Positions 24,035 through 32,660 of a stretch of 36,972 bases of DNA are shown one piece after another; the first letter of the stretch is position 1; each line of letters begins with the position of its first letter. The DNA is from Flavobacterium pokkalii. Lineage in GTDB: Bacteria > Bacteroidota > Bacteroidia > Flavobacteriales > Flavobacteriaceae. The notes under the pieces were generated by a model. That model was not told where the DNA came from. It was given only the letters and a program-made list of their open reading frames with translations, and searched no databases. The position numbers and the translations under genes are program-made. Location of the stretch: NCBI RefSeq assembly GCF_014596575.1, contig NZ_NASZ01000032.1, positions 1 to 36,972 of the forward strand. Reading direction: 5' to 3'.

Positions 24035-24991
24035 ATGCGAGATATCAAAATTGATTTTATAGATTTTTGGCCTAATCTTGATAAGACAAATAACTATTTT
24101 TATAATATACTTTCAGAATTTTACAATGTTATTATTGATAGTGAAAAGCCAGATTTGATTTTTTATTCGTGTTACGGATATGATTATTTGAAATATAAAT
24201 GTAAACGTATCTTTTTTACAGGAGAAAATAGAAGGCCGGATTTTATGGCATGTGATTTTGCATTTTCATTTGACTTCAATAATAGAAAAGATCATTATAG
24301 ATTGCCCTTGTATTTATTGTATTTGGATGAGGCAAATATGAATAATAAAATTACTGAAATTAAATCCAGAAGAGAATTAAGCGAAGCATGGAATAATAAA
24401 AAGAAATTGTGTTGCATGGTTGTTTCAAACCCCAATGCTAAAGAGCGAATCAATTTTTTTCATAATCTCTCAAGCTATATTGATGTCGATTCTGGAGGTA
24501 AAGTGTTGAATAATGTTGGAGGTCCAGTAGCTGATAAAATAAAATTTATTCAAGATTACAAGTTTGTTATTTCTTTTGAAAATGAGAGCCATGATGGTTA
24601 TACAACTGAAAAAATATTAGAACCAATTTTTGTTGATAGTATTCCTATTTATTGGGGAAATAGACTAGTTAATAAAGATTTTAATCCTAAAAGATTTTTA
24701 AATTATCAAGATTTTGAAACTGAAGAGGAACTTATTGCGAGGTTATTAGAAATTGATAAAAATTCGGAGATTGCTATTGATATTTTAAGTCAGGAAGTGT
24801 TTAGTCAAGAGGTAGATTCCCCATCAAAAATCAGAAAAAATGTTCTTGAAATAATAATTAAAGTTATAGAAAATAATAAGAAACCCAAGTCTCAAAGTTA
24901 TCATGAACTTATTCATAGGATACATTTTGGTTTTAATAGGAAACTAAAAATGGCAAAGAAGAAAATATCATATCTATTCAAATCATCATAA
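24035..24991 (+). CDS. GT10 fucosyltransferase (alpha-1,3/1,4-type)
   Basis: The protein has 318 residues. GT10 landmarks are FFTGENRRPDF near residue 67, CDFAFSFDFN, KKLCCMVVSNPNAKERINFF, and the conserved donor-binding block YKFVISFENESHDGYTTEKI followed by FVDSIPIYWGN. This matches bacterial alpha-1,3-fucosyltransferases such as those of Helicobacter, which use GDP-L-fucose. The donor pathway genes gmd and fcl lie just downstream, which supports the assignment. The C-terminal end is basic (KLKMAKKKISYLFKSS), likely for membrane association. It gives Lewis-like branching only if a suitable GlcNAc acceptor is present, which cannot be seen here. Confidence 0.93.
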   Translation: MRDIKIDFIDFWPNLDKTNNYFYNILSEFYNVIIDSEKPDLIFYSCYGYDYLKYKCKRIFFTGENRRPDFMACDFAFSFDFNNRKDHYRLPLYLLYLDEANMNNKITEIKSRRELSEAWNNKKKLCCMVVSNPNAKERINFFHNLSSYIDVDSGGKVLNNVGGPVADKIKFIQDYKFVISFENESHDGYTTEKILEPIFVDSIPIYWGNRLVNKDFNPKRFLNYQDFETEEELIARLLEIDKNSEIAIDILSQEVFSQEVDSPSKIRKNVLEIIIKVIENNKKPKSQSYHELIHRIHFGFNRKLKMAKKKISYLFKSS

Positions 24992-25002
24992 CAAAATATA
25001 GC

Positions 25003-25223
25003 TTGGCTTATCCTAATAAAATTTATTTGTATTTTCAATATAAAATAATAGGAAAAAAAAGTGTTCATTTGGGAGGAGCAACACAAATTTTATTTGGTAT
25101 TATTGGAAAACGTTGGGAGCTTGAATATGACATGTCAGATTTTTTTAATGTACATTGGATAAGACCCAATAGTAACGAAAAACCAAAAAAATTAATAAAG
25201 TTGAAAACGGTTGTTATTGGTAA
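25003..25223 (+). pseudogene. Remnant of a capsule-locus protein ending in VENGCYW, frameshifted
   Basis: About 70 codons remain. KKSVHLGGATQILFGIIGKRW and FFNVHWIRPNSNEKP match, from memory, the C-terminal end of a family common in capsule loci whose members finish with a VENGCYW motif. Here the main frame runs on to a different end. Shifting the frame at about 25197-25200 gives exactly V-E-N-G-C-Y-W-stop at 25200-25223. The N-terminal portion of the family, usually over 200 residues, is missing. No good start codon exists (TTG only). The gene is therefore doubly broken, between GT10 and gmd. Confidence 0.8.
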
Positions 25224-25251
25224 ATAGAATTTAATTGGTAAGTAAAAATAA

Positions 25252-26364
25252 ATGAAAGTAGCATTTATAACAGGAGTGACAGGACAGGATGGAGCTTATT
25301 TAAGTGAGTTTTTATTGAAAAAAGGATATATCGTTCACGGATTAAAAAGACGTTCGTCTCAGTTTAATACCGACAGGATCGATCATTTATATCAGGATCC
25401 ACATGTAGATAATAGAAATTTCTATCTGCATTACGGTGATATGACTGATAGTACCAATCTAATCCGTCTGATAAAAGAAATTCAGCCTGACGAGATTTAT
25501 AATCTCGCTGCCATGAGTCATGTACAGGTGTCATTTGAAATACCGGAATATACAGCCAACGCAGATGGTTTGGGAACCTTGAGGATTTTGGATGCTGTTC
25601 GTTTGCTAGGATTGGAAAAGAAAACAAGGGTCTATCAGGCCTCAACTTCTGAGCTGTACGGAAAAGCGCAGGAAGTACCCCAATCAGAAACAACCCCTTT
25701 TTATCCCAGAAGTCCGTATGGAGTAGCAAAACTGTATGCCTATTGGATTACGGTAAATTATAGGGAAGCCTATGGAATGTTTGCTTGTAACGGTATTTTG
25801 TTCAATCATGAATCTCCCGTTCGTGGAGAGACTTTTGTGACACGAAAGATAACTAGGGCTGCTGCCAGAATTGCACTTGGAATGCAGGATAGGTTGTACA
25901 TAGGTAACCTTGATGCGCAACGGGACTGGGGCCATGCTAAAGATTATGTGCGCATGATGTGGATGATTCTTCAGGCTGATGAAGCTGAAGACTGGGTAAT
26001 TGCAACTGGAAAAACAACTACTGTAAGGGAGTTTATTGTAATGGCTTTTAATCAGTTAGGGATTGAATTAGAATTTAAAGGGGTTGCTGCCGATGAAAAA
26101 GCCTATGTGAAATCTTGTAGTGATTCTCGTTTTCAAATAGAAAAAGGTAAGGAAGTAGTAGCTGTCGATACTCAGTATTTTCGTCCTACTGAAGTAGATT
26201 TGTTGATAGGTGATGCATCCAAGGCCAAAAATAAATTGGGTTGGTTTCCGCAATTTGATTTAGAAGAATTGGTAGCAGAGATGGTGGAAGCTGATGTAAA
26301 ATTGATGCAAAAAGAATGTTATCTGAAAGAGGGCGGATTTGCAATTCATAACTATTTTGAATAA
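25252..26364 (+). CDS. gmd: GDP-mannose 4,6-dehydratase
   Basis: This is a 370-residue SDR enzyme of normal Gmd length. It converts GDP-D-mannose to GDP-4-keto-6-deoxy-D-mannose, the first step to GDP-L-fucose. GVTGQDGAYLSEFLL (8-22) is the NADP-binding loop, ASTSELYGKAQEVPQSE carries the Thr/Glu of the active site, and SPYGVAKLYAYW contains the Tyr/Lys pair. FNHESPVRGETFVTRKITRA is a hallmark Gmd segment. No mannose-1-phosphate guanylyltransferase is nearby, so GDP-mannose must come from elsewhere in the genome. The gene is less AT-rich than the glycosyltransferases before it and lies 4 nt from fcl. Confidence 0.97.
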   Translation: MKVAFITGVTGQDGAYLSEFLLKKGYIVHGLKRRSSQFNTDRIDHLYQDPHVDNRNFYLHYGDMTDSTNLIRLIKEIQPDEIYNLAAMSHVQVSFEIPEYTANADGLGTLRILDAVRLLGLEKKTRVYQASTSELYGKAQEVPQSETTPFYPRSPYGVAKLYAYWITVNYREAYGMFACNGILFNHESPVRGETFVTRKITRAAARIALGMQDRLYIGNLDAQRDWGHAKDYVRMMWMILQADEAEDWVIATGKTTTVREFIVMAFNQLGIELEFKGVAADEKAYVKSCSDSRFQIEKGKEVVAVDTQYFRPTEVDLLIGDASKAKNKLGWFPQFDLEELVAEMVEADVKLMQKECYLKEGGFAIHNYFE

Positions 26365-26368
26365 GGAA

Positions 26369-27496
26369 ATGGATAAGAATGCTAAAATATATGTAGCCGG
26401 ACATCGAGGACTCGTTGGGAGTGCAATCGTAAAATGTTTGCAAAGCAAAGGCTATACTAATCTTTTGCTGAAGACACACGATGAGTTGGATTTAACCGAT
26501 ACTGCTGCGGTAGCTGCTTTTTTTCAGAATGAAAAACCAGACTATGTTTTTTTAGCTGCTGCAAAGGTAGGTGGAATCATTGCCAATTCAACTTATAGAG
26601 CCGATTTTATATATGAAAATATGATGATTCAAAGCAATGTGATTCATCAGAGTTATTTAAATCAGGTAAAAAAACTGTTGTTTTTAGGAAGTACTTGTAT
26701 TTATCCTAAAAATGCACCCCAGCCTCTTAAAGAAGAATATTTATTGACCGACGTTTTGGAATATACTAATGAGCCTTATGCTATTGCAAAAATTGCCGGG
26801 ATAAAAATGTGTGAGAGCTACAATTTACAGTATAAGACTAATTTTATGTCGGTAATGCCCGCGAATTTATATGGGCTAAACGATAATTTTGATTTGCAAA
26901 ATTCCCATGTTTTACCGGCGCTGATGAGAAAAATTCATTTGGGAAAAGCTTTAGAAAATAGTGATTGGAAAACTATTAGATTTAATTTGGATCTTTTACC
27001 TCTGGATGGAACTACCGGAAAGGATCCTGAAACTGTCATTTTGAAAAGCTTGGAACCCTTTGGGATATTTAAGAAAGAAGATGAGGTTAGCGTAGAAATC
27101 TGGGGCACCGGAAAACCAATGAGGGAATTTTTGTGGTCTGAAGATTTGGCCGATGCCTGTGTATATCTAATGGAAAATCGTAATTTTTCGGATTGTATCA
27201 ATGATAAAAATGAGGTTGTTGGTAACTCGGGTGATGCTAGGGAAGCTAAAGAAACAGAATTTCGGAACACGCATATTAATATCGGAACAGGGAGTGATAT
27301 TTCCATTAAAGATTTAGCTTATTTGATTAAAAAAACAATTGGATTCAAGGGAAGTTTTGTTTTTAACAGCCAAAAACCTGATGGTACCTTTCGAAAACTA
27401 ACCGATGTAAGCAAACTCAATAATTTGGGTTGGAAACATCAAGTAGCGATTGAAGAAGGAGTAAGAAAATTATATGATTGGTATTTAAATAAATAA
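26369..27496 (+). CDS. fcl: GDP-L-fucose synthase
   Basis: This is a 375-residue bifunctional epimerase/reductase that makes GDP-L-fucose from the Gmd product. AGHRGLVGSAIV near the N-terminus is the cofactor loop, FLGSTCIYPKNAPQP has the active-site Ser/Cys, and PYAIAKIAG holds the Tyr/Lys pair. It is longer than the roughly 320-residue enterobacterial enzyme because of an insertion (about residues 210-300, around GTTGKDPETV and GDAREAKETEF), which is common in Bacteroidota. I place the start at the ATG of MDKNAKIYVAGH. An upstream in-frame TTG lies inside gmd. Confidence 0.96.
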   Translation: MDKNAKIYVAGHRGLVGSAIVKCLQSKGYTNLLLKTHDELDLTDTAAVAAFFQNEKPDYVFLAAAKVGGIIANSTYRADFIYENMMIQSNVIHQSYLNQVKKLLFLGSTCIYPKNAPQPLKEEYLLTDVLEYTNEPYAIAKIAGIKMCESYNLQYKTNFMSVMPANLYGLNDNFDLQNSHVLPALMRKIHLGKALENSDWKTIRFNLDLLPLDGTTGKDPETVILKSLEPFGIFKKEDEVSVEIWGTGKPMREFLWSEDLADACVYLMENRNFSDCINDKNEVVGNSGDAREAKETEFRNTHINIGTGSDISIKDLAYLIKKTIGFKGSFVFNSQKPDGTFRKLTDVSKLNNLGWKHQVAIEEGVRKLYDWYLNK

Positions 27497-27497
27497 A

Positions 27498-28286
27498 ATG
27501 AAACCATTTTTAACTGTAATTACAATTAACTACAATAATCTTTTAGGTTTAGAGAAAACGATTCAATCAGTAAAATCTCAAACTTTTAAAAATTTTGAAT
27601 ACCTAGTAATAGACGGTGGAAGCAAAGATGGGAGTAAAGAATATATTGAAAGTCAAGATGCGTTTATACATTATTGGGTAAGTGAACCCGATTCAGGGAT
27701 TTATAATGCTATGAATAAAGGAATCAAGGCTTCAAATGGTGATTATTTGTTATTTCTAAATAGTGGAGATGAACTAAACGGGAATAGTGCTCTGGATGAC
27801 TTTATTAAGCATCAGCGTTTTCAAGGAGACATTATTTATGGGGATTATAAGTATAAGGAAGGAGGAAAGATTTTTCCCGATAATTTAACACCTTTGTTCT
27901 TTGTTCGCACCTCATTACCACATCAGAGTACTTTATTTAAGCGTGAAGTTTTTGATAAAATAGGTTTGTATGACGAAAATTATAAAATAGTTTCCGACAG
28001 GGCTTTTTATATTAAATGTTTTTTAAGTAATCAATTTGTATTTAAACATATTCCTTATCCATTAGCTATTTATGATTTATCAGGAATAAGCAATGATCCA
28101 TTATATAAAGAAAGACAGGCGTTGGAAAATGAAAGGATGTTTCAGGAGCATTATGGGATTTATTATGAAGATTATAAAAATATGCTTCTTTTACAAAGTA
28201 AACTTAATCAGGCCAGAAAGGAATCCGTTTCGGGTATTATGAAAAGAATCGTGAAAAAAATAAAAAAAGTATGTCGAATCCCTTAG
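27498..28286 (+). CDS. Glycosyltransferase, GT2 family (WcaE-like)
   Basis: The protein has 262 residues. PFLTVITINYNNLLGLEKTI, YLVIDGGSKDGS, WVSEPDSGIYNAMNKGIK and LFLNSGDEL (metal site, about 90-98) form the pattern typical of the branch that includes colanic acid WcaE. It ends with a lysine-rich tail. It starts 1 nt after the fcl stop, and its 3' end overlaps the next gene by 16 nt. Being directly joined to the GDP-fucose genes, it might be a fucosyltransferase, but this is inference from position only. Confidence 0.92.
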   Translation: MKPFLTVITINYNNLLGLEKTIQSVKSQTFKNFEYLVIDGGSKDGSKEYIESQDAFIHYWVSEPDSGIYNAMNKGIKASNGDYLLFLNSGDELNGNSALDDFIKHQRFQGDIIYGDYKYKEGGKIFPDNLTPLFFVRTSLPHQSTLFKREVFDKIGLYDENYKIVSDRAFYIKCFLSNQFVFKHIPYPLAIYDLSGISNDPLYKERQALENERMFQEHYGIYYEDYKNMLLLQSKLNQARKESVSGIMKRIVKKIKKVCRIP

Positions 28287-29173
28287 TAAGTGTTATTGTT
28301 CCAACTTATAACAGAACGGATTATTTAAAATTAACACTGGAGAGTATTAAAAATCAAACTTTTCAGGATTTTGAAATTATTGTAATTGACGATGGTACTC
28401 CAAATGATAATAACCTGATTTTGTGTTCAACTTTTGAGAAAATAAAGTATATAAAGATTGAAAATTCAGGTGGGCCAGCCAAGCCTAGAAATAGAGGAAT
28501 GAAGGAAGCTAAAGGAAGTTATATTGCTTTTGTAGATGATGATGATATTTGGTTGCCAAATAAGTTAGAACAACAACTTGCAGTACTTGAACAAAATCCT
28601 GAATTTGGATTGGTTCATAGTTGTTGTGAAGTAATAGATGAGAATGGAATAAAAACCAATGAAATTATTGGGAGACCTGGTTCACCGGATGTAAAACACG
28701 GTGATGTAGCTATGCGAATGATGGGAAATTGGACATTGATGATGCCTACTCCTCTGATTAGAAAAAAAGTAATAGATCAGGTGGGCTTTTTTAATGAAAT
28801 TATGCCCCCTGCTGGTGAAGATGTGGAATATTTTACACGTTGTTCTTTTGTATCAAAAATCTTTTATATAGATGAACCTTTGGCTTTATATAGGAGACAT
28901 TCTAATAATATTTCAGGCAATTCTATTAAATATCTTGAATTACCATTGTATTTGAAAAACGTTTTGTCAGAGCAATTAGAAAGAGAAAGAATTACTAAAA
29001 AGCAGTATTTTTTGCTCTTGAATAGTTTGTGTAAAATGCAAATTAAAATGATTAAGAAAGGCATGGGGAAAACATTAAAAAGATTATTTTTATTAGATGT
29101 TTTTTGGGTCATAAAAAAAAATAATTTTAAGTTGTTAATTTATGTTTTGTTCTTTAAGAGAACAGTTCTTTAG
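28271..29173 (+). CDS. Glycosyltransferase, GT2 family
   Basis: The protein has 300 residues. LVSVIVPTYNRTDYLKLTLE, IIVIDDGTPNDN, GGPAKPRNRGMKEAKGSY and the metal site FVDDDDIWLPNKLEQQ near residue 90 are clear. GEDVEYFTRCSF is the catalytic-base region. The C-terminus ends in a hydrophobic stretch (LLIYVLFF) that may touch the membrane. It overlaps the upstream gene by 16 nt. The downstream gene is separated by about 180 nt containing a cloverleaf repeat, the first break in the operon since wzt other than the VENGCYW remnant. Confidence 0.93.
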   Translation: MSNPLVSVIVPTYNRTDYLKLTLESIKNQTFQDFEIIVIDDGTPNDNNLILCSTFEKIKYIKIENSGGPAKPRNRGMKEAKGSYIAFVDDDDIWLPNKLEQQLAVLEQNPEFGLVHSCCEVIDENGIKTNEIIGRPGSPDVKHGDVAMRMMGNWTLMMPTPLIRKKVIDQVGFFNEIMPPAGEDVEYFTRCSFVSKIFYIDEPLALYRRHSNNISGNSIKYLELPLYLKNVLSEQLERERITKKQYFLLLNSLCKMQIKMIKKGMGKTLKRLFLLDVFWVIKKNNFKLLIYVLFFKRTVL

Positions 29174-29195
29174 TTTTAAAGAAGATATTAAGTTA

Positions 29196-29369
29196 ACCCG
29201 TTGGGTGAAATTATTAAAAACGTCAGTTCGAGTGTTTTTGTATAGTCCCGATAGCTATCGTGACGAGAACCATTTTTGATGAAATTTTTCTTGTTCTCGA
29301 TACAATTTTCTGTCGAAGATCACTCGAATTGACGAAAATGATTGTCAAAAACTAATGTCACCAACGGGT
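29196..29369. repeat. Outer inverted repeat ACCCGTTGGGTGA / TCACCAACGGGT around a cloverleaf
   Basis: The arms at 29196-29208 and 29358-29369 are reverse complements apart from one extra G. They enclose the cloverleaf at 29221-29334. The right arm encodes residues 2-5 of the downstream protein. Confidence 0.75.
29221..29334. repeat. Cloverleaf repeat inside the glycosyltransferase operon
   Basis: The outer arms are CGTCAGTTCGAGT and ACTCGAATTGACG. Arm A is the TCCCGATAGCTATCGTGA palindrome (29246-29263). Arm B is CGAGAAC/GTTCTCG with a long loop. Arm C is weak. This is the only copy inside the main operon. Confidence 0.85.
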
Positions 29370-30431
29370 AGTTCGTTAATAAATTTGAAACAAGAAAAAG
29401 TCTGGAATGATTATCTAAATGAGTATATGAGAATAGGAATGAATCCTCAAAAGCAGGATAAGAATATTATATTAAGTACCGGTCATCGGGTTATTGTAGT
29501 AGTATACATACCTGAATCAACGGGTTATTATCAAAATATATTAGAAGTTTTTAAGCTTTGTATAACCTCACTTATTACGACCAAAAATAATCAATGTGCA
29601 ATAACAGTTGTAAATAACGCCTCATGTAAAGAGGTAAATGATTTTCTGGACGATAATTTTAAGAAAGGAGATATAGATTCTGTTATTCATCATAAGGAAA
29701 ACATAGGGAAAATAGATGCTGTTATTGGAGCTGCCAGAGGAGTTCGAGAACCTTTAATCACAATGACGGATACCGATATTTTGTTTGAAAACGGATGGCA
29801 AAAAAATGTTGAGGATATTTTTATAAAAATTAAAAATGTAGCTTCCGTTTGCCCTATAGCTACTCGTAACTCATTAAATTACGAAACAAGTTCTACTTTT
29901 AAGAGTATTATTTTTCGTAAAGTGAAATTTAAGTTCATGCCAATTCCTGAAAATTTTGAGGCCTATAATAAAAGTCTTCAAAGCGTAAATAGAAAGCCGG
30001 AAATATCAAAAAATAAATTATGGCCGGTTATAGAAAAAAATGGAATAAAGGCAATTGTAGGCAGTGGACATCAGGTTTTAACAATCAGAAGAGAGCTTTT
30101 GTTTAGTACGGTACCCAATAGTCCTTGTTTTATTCCTGTTGGACGCAAATCGGAGTTTAGGTATGTGGATGAACCGATAAATAGAAGTGGTGGATTACGT
30201 TTAGCTACCTATAATAATTATGCTTATCACATGGGAAATGCTGTTGAGGATTGGATGTCTGAGGTACAAAAACAGAATCTCTCAAATAAAAAGAATAGTG
30301 AAAATTCCGAAAAATTAGTACAGTTGCCTGTAACAAATTTTAAAAATCCTTATTATGGATGGTTTTATTTTTGGCAGAAGGTATGGAGTAAACTTTTTAA
30401 GGTGTTTTATAACGTCAATAAGATGAACTAA
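29355..30431 (+). CDS. Glycosyltransferase, GT2-like (GT-A fold)
   Basis: The protein has 358 residues. The core has VIVVVYIPESTGYYQNILEV, ITVVNNASCKEVND, HHKENIGKIDAVIGAARG and TMTDTDILFENGW, the last giving the DTD metal site near residue 140. This is the GT-A pattern, with an N-terminal extension of about 50 residues. Residues 1-5 (MSPTG) are encoded within an inverted repeat bounding a cloverleaf element, so the start may have been created by repeat insertion. Donor and linkage are unknown. The C-terminal region (FYFWQKVWSKLFKVFY) is amphipathic. Confidence 0.82.
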   Translation: MSPTGSSLINLKQEKVWNDYLNEYMRIGMNPQKQDKNIILSTGHRVIVVVYIPESTGYYQNILEVFKLCITSLITTKNNQCAITVVNNASCKEVNDFLDDNFKKGDIDSVIHHKENIGKIDAVIGAARGVREPLITMTDTDILFENGWQKNVEDIFIKIKNVASVCPIATRNSLNYETSSTFKSIIFRKVKFKFMPIPENFEAYNKSLQSVNRKPEISKNKLWPVIEKNGIKAIVGSGHQVLTIRRELLFSTVPNSPCFIPVGRKSEFRYVDEPINRSGGLRLATYNNYAYHMGNAVEDWMSEVQKQNLSNKKNSENSEKLVQLPVTNFKNPYYGWFYFWQKVWSKLFKVFYNVNKMN

Positions 30432-30463
30432 ACGATTAATTTCGAAAAACTAAATAAAGAAAA

Positions 30464-31570
30464 ATGCCAACAGTAGTTTTAATTTCACAAATGCCCTTAC
30501 CTTATTCGGGTATTGGGAGTTGGACAACTTTGTATAATAATTATTTAAGAAATAATCATAAAATAGATAGTATAGTTTGTTCAAAACCGGAAGAATTATT
30601 TGAAGGAATACTATATAGTTTTGTCAAGGTTACATTTGTTTCTAAACTCAAAAACAGGCTTCTTAAAAGAAAAAAAACAGAATATCTAAAGGCACTTGAT
30701 AAGTTAATTAATCCTCAGAAAAAATATATTATTCAGGTGGTTGATAATTATGGAATGATAAAACCTCTTCAAAATTATTTGCTATCAAAAGGCATTCGAA
30801 ATAATTGTTATATTCAGTTTTTTTATCATGGATACCCGCCTTATGTTCAAAAAACTGCTACATTAGATTTTTATGAAAACATAGATGAGATTATATTATT
30901 AACTAAAGATAGTTACATTTTACATAAAAAAGAGATTAAGCTAATGCCTGATTTTTTTTCAATACTGCCTAATGGTATTAATACAGATAGCTTTAAAAAA
31001 ATAGCTGATTTGGAAAAAAATAAATTAAAAGAGCAATTTAATGTAGAAGATAAAACAGTATTTCTGTGGTGCTCTAATGATAGGCCTAAAAAGGGATTAG
31101 AACTTATTTTAGAAGTATGGAAAAATCTTTATGTACAGTTTGAAAATATTGTTTTACTTGTTGTAGGGGCTGAAAGAGAAAAAGAAATTAAGGGAGTTAG
31201 GTTTTTAGGAAAAATACCAAATGAATCACTTCCGGAGTATTATCAGCTTTCAGATTGCTATCTTTTCCCAACTTTATGCCAGGAAGGTTTTGGATTGAGT
31301 TTGATTGAAGCATTGCATTGTGGTTGCCACTGCATTGCTTCCGCTTTAGGAGGGGTTCCGGAAGTATTGCAATATGGTAAATTGGGACGGTTAATAGAAA
31401 ACCCCCATCTTGTTGTAGAATGGGAGGAGGCTATAATCGATTTCTTGAAAGGGAAATTTGAAATTTCGAATGTTCCGGAAAATTTGTATTCTCAGGAACA
31501 ATGGAATGTGGAGATGAATACAATTATAGAAAATGCAAAATTCAGATTGAAAAATAATAGCGCAAAATGA
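30464..31570 (+). CDS. Glycosyltransferase, GT4 family
   Basis: The protein has 368 residues with a GT-B fold. The N-terminus VVLISQMPLPYSGIGSWTTL resembles GT4 acceptor domains. The donor domain shows FLWCSNDRPKKGLELILEVW, LLVVGAEREKEI and LCQEGFGLSLIEALHCGCHC with the E-X7-E motif, followed by LGGVPEVLQYG. It is a retaining transferase of unknown donor. The gene begins 32 nt after the previous stop, and its TGA overlaps the acyltransferase start (ATGATGA). Confidence 0.92.
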   Translation: MPTVVLISQMPLPYSGIGSWTTLYNNYLRNNHKIDSIVCSKPEELFEGILYSFVKVTFVSKLKNRLLKRKKTEYLKALDKLINPQKKYIIQVVDNYGMIKPLQNYLLSKGIRNNCYIQFFYHGYPPYVQKTATLDFYENIDEIILLTKDSYILHKKEIKLMPDFFSILPNGINTDSFKKIADLEKNKLKEQFNVEDKTVFLWCSNDRPKKGLELILEVWKNLYVQFENIVLLVVGAEREKEIKGVRFLGKIPNESLPEYYQLSDCYLFPTLCQEGFGLSLIEALHCGCHCIASALGGVPEVLQYGKLGRLIENPHLVVEWEEAIIDFLKGKFEISNVPENLYSQEQWNVEMNTIIENAKFRLKNNSAK

Positions 31571-32634
31571 TGAGAATAGAACAGTTGACTTTTACCAGAT
31601 TTCTTGCGGCAACTTCAATTGTTATTTTTCACTATGGAGTTAAATGTTATCCATTTAATAATAATGAAATTGCTTTTATATTTAAAAGTGCTGATGTGGG
31701 AGTAAGCTATTTTTTTATATTATCTGGTTTTGTGATGATGCTTGCTTATGGTAATAGACCGGTTATCTCGGTTAGAGAGTATTTGATAAACCGGTTAGCA
31801 AGAATATATCCAGTATATTTTTTTGCCTCTCTTTTAATGCTTTTAACGCAATTACGCACCAATAATTTAGATGTAAAGGGATTGTTTTTTAATCTTTTTA
31901 TGATTCAGGCATGGTTTCCGGATAAAGTTTTATCATTTAATCCACCAGCATGGTCTTTGGCTGTAGAATTTGTTTTTTATCTTATCTTCCCTTTTGTTTT
32001 CAATCAGCTTTTTAAAAAAATAGCCTTAAATAGAATTGTAGTATTTGTAGTGTTATTTTGGATTTTTAGTCAGTTGATTTTTCATACACTATATCCATTA
32101 TCAGAGTTTCAAGAATGGACGGTCTTAAAAGCGATCTTAAAATACAATCCTTTAATGCATCTTAATGAATTTTTAATAGGGAATTTAGCTGGGCTGTGTT
32201 TTATTCAAAAATTTAAAAGTAAAAAAGCTAATTATGATTTTTTAATTTTGCTTTTTGCAGCTCTCGTTCTTTTGGCTTTAAAATTTCCAATGGGTTTTTA
32301 TTTTCATAATGGTTTGCTGGCAATATTGTTTATTCCGTTAATCATCTTTCTTTCTTTAAATAACGGGCTGATAACAAGGCTTTTTCAGGAAAAAAAATTA
32401 GTGTTTTTAGGAGAAATCAGTTATGGGATTTATATTTTACAGCATCCGGTTTATTCTTTGATTAGTGCTTATAGTGTCAATAAATATCTCAATATAAGTG
32501 AGCCTACAATTGTGTTTTTGATTAGGTTTATAATTTTACTAATACTAGCTTCACTAAGTTATCTTTTTTTAGAGAAACCAATTCAGATGGTTGTTAGAAA
32601 AACCACAAGAGTTAAGACAGAAATTACTTTTTAA
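31567..32634 (+). CDS. Membrane acyltransferase (acyltransferase-3, OafA/YrhL-like)
   Basis: This is a 355-residue polytopic membrane protein with about ten hydrophobic segments. It has the family motifs LTFTRFLAATSIVIFHYGVK with the catalytic His near residue 23, VGVSYFFILSGFVM, LINRLARIYPVYF and AWSLAVEFVFYLIFP. The family O-acetylates sugars on the periplasmic face or in transit, using acyl groups from cytoplasmic acetyl-CoA. It lacks the C-terminal SGNH esterase domain of longer homologues. The ATG overlaps the end of the previous gene. It probably decorates this glycan; the modified residue is unknown. Confidence 0.92.
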   Translation: MMRIEQLTFTRFLAATSIVIFHYGVKCYPFNNNEIAFIFKSADVGVSYFFILSGFVMMLAYGNRPVISVREYLINRLARIYPVYFFASLLMLLTQLRTNNLDVKGLFFNLFMIQAWFPDKVLSFNPPAWSLAVEFVFYLIFPFVFNQLFKKIALNRIVVFVVLFWIFSQLIFHTLYPLSEFQEWTVLKAILKYNPLMHLNEFLIGNLAGLCFIQKFKSKKANYDFLILLFAALVLLALKFPMGFYFHNGLLAILFIPLIIFLSLNNGLITRLFQEKKLVFLGEISYGIYILQHPVYSLISAYSVNKYLNISEPTIVFLIRFIILLILASLSYLFLEKPIQMVVRKTTRVKTEITF

Positions 32635-32660
32635 AATATACATTAAAAAAATAAGTGAAT

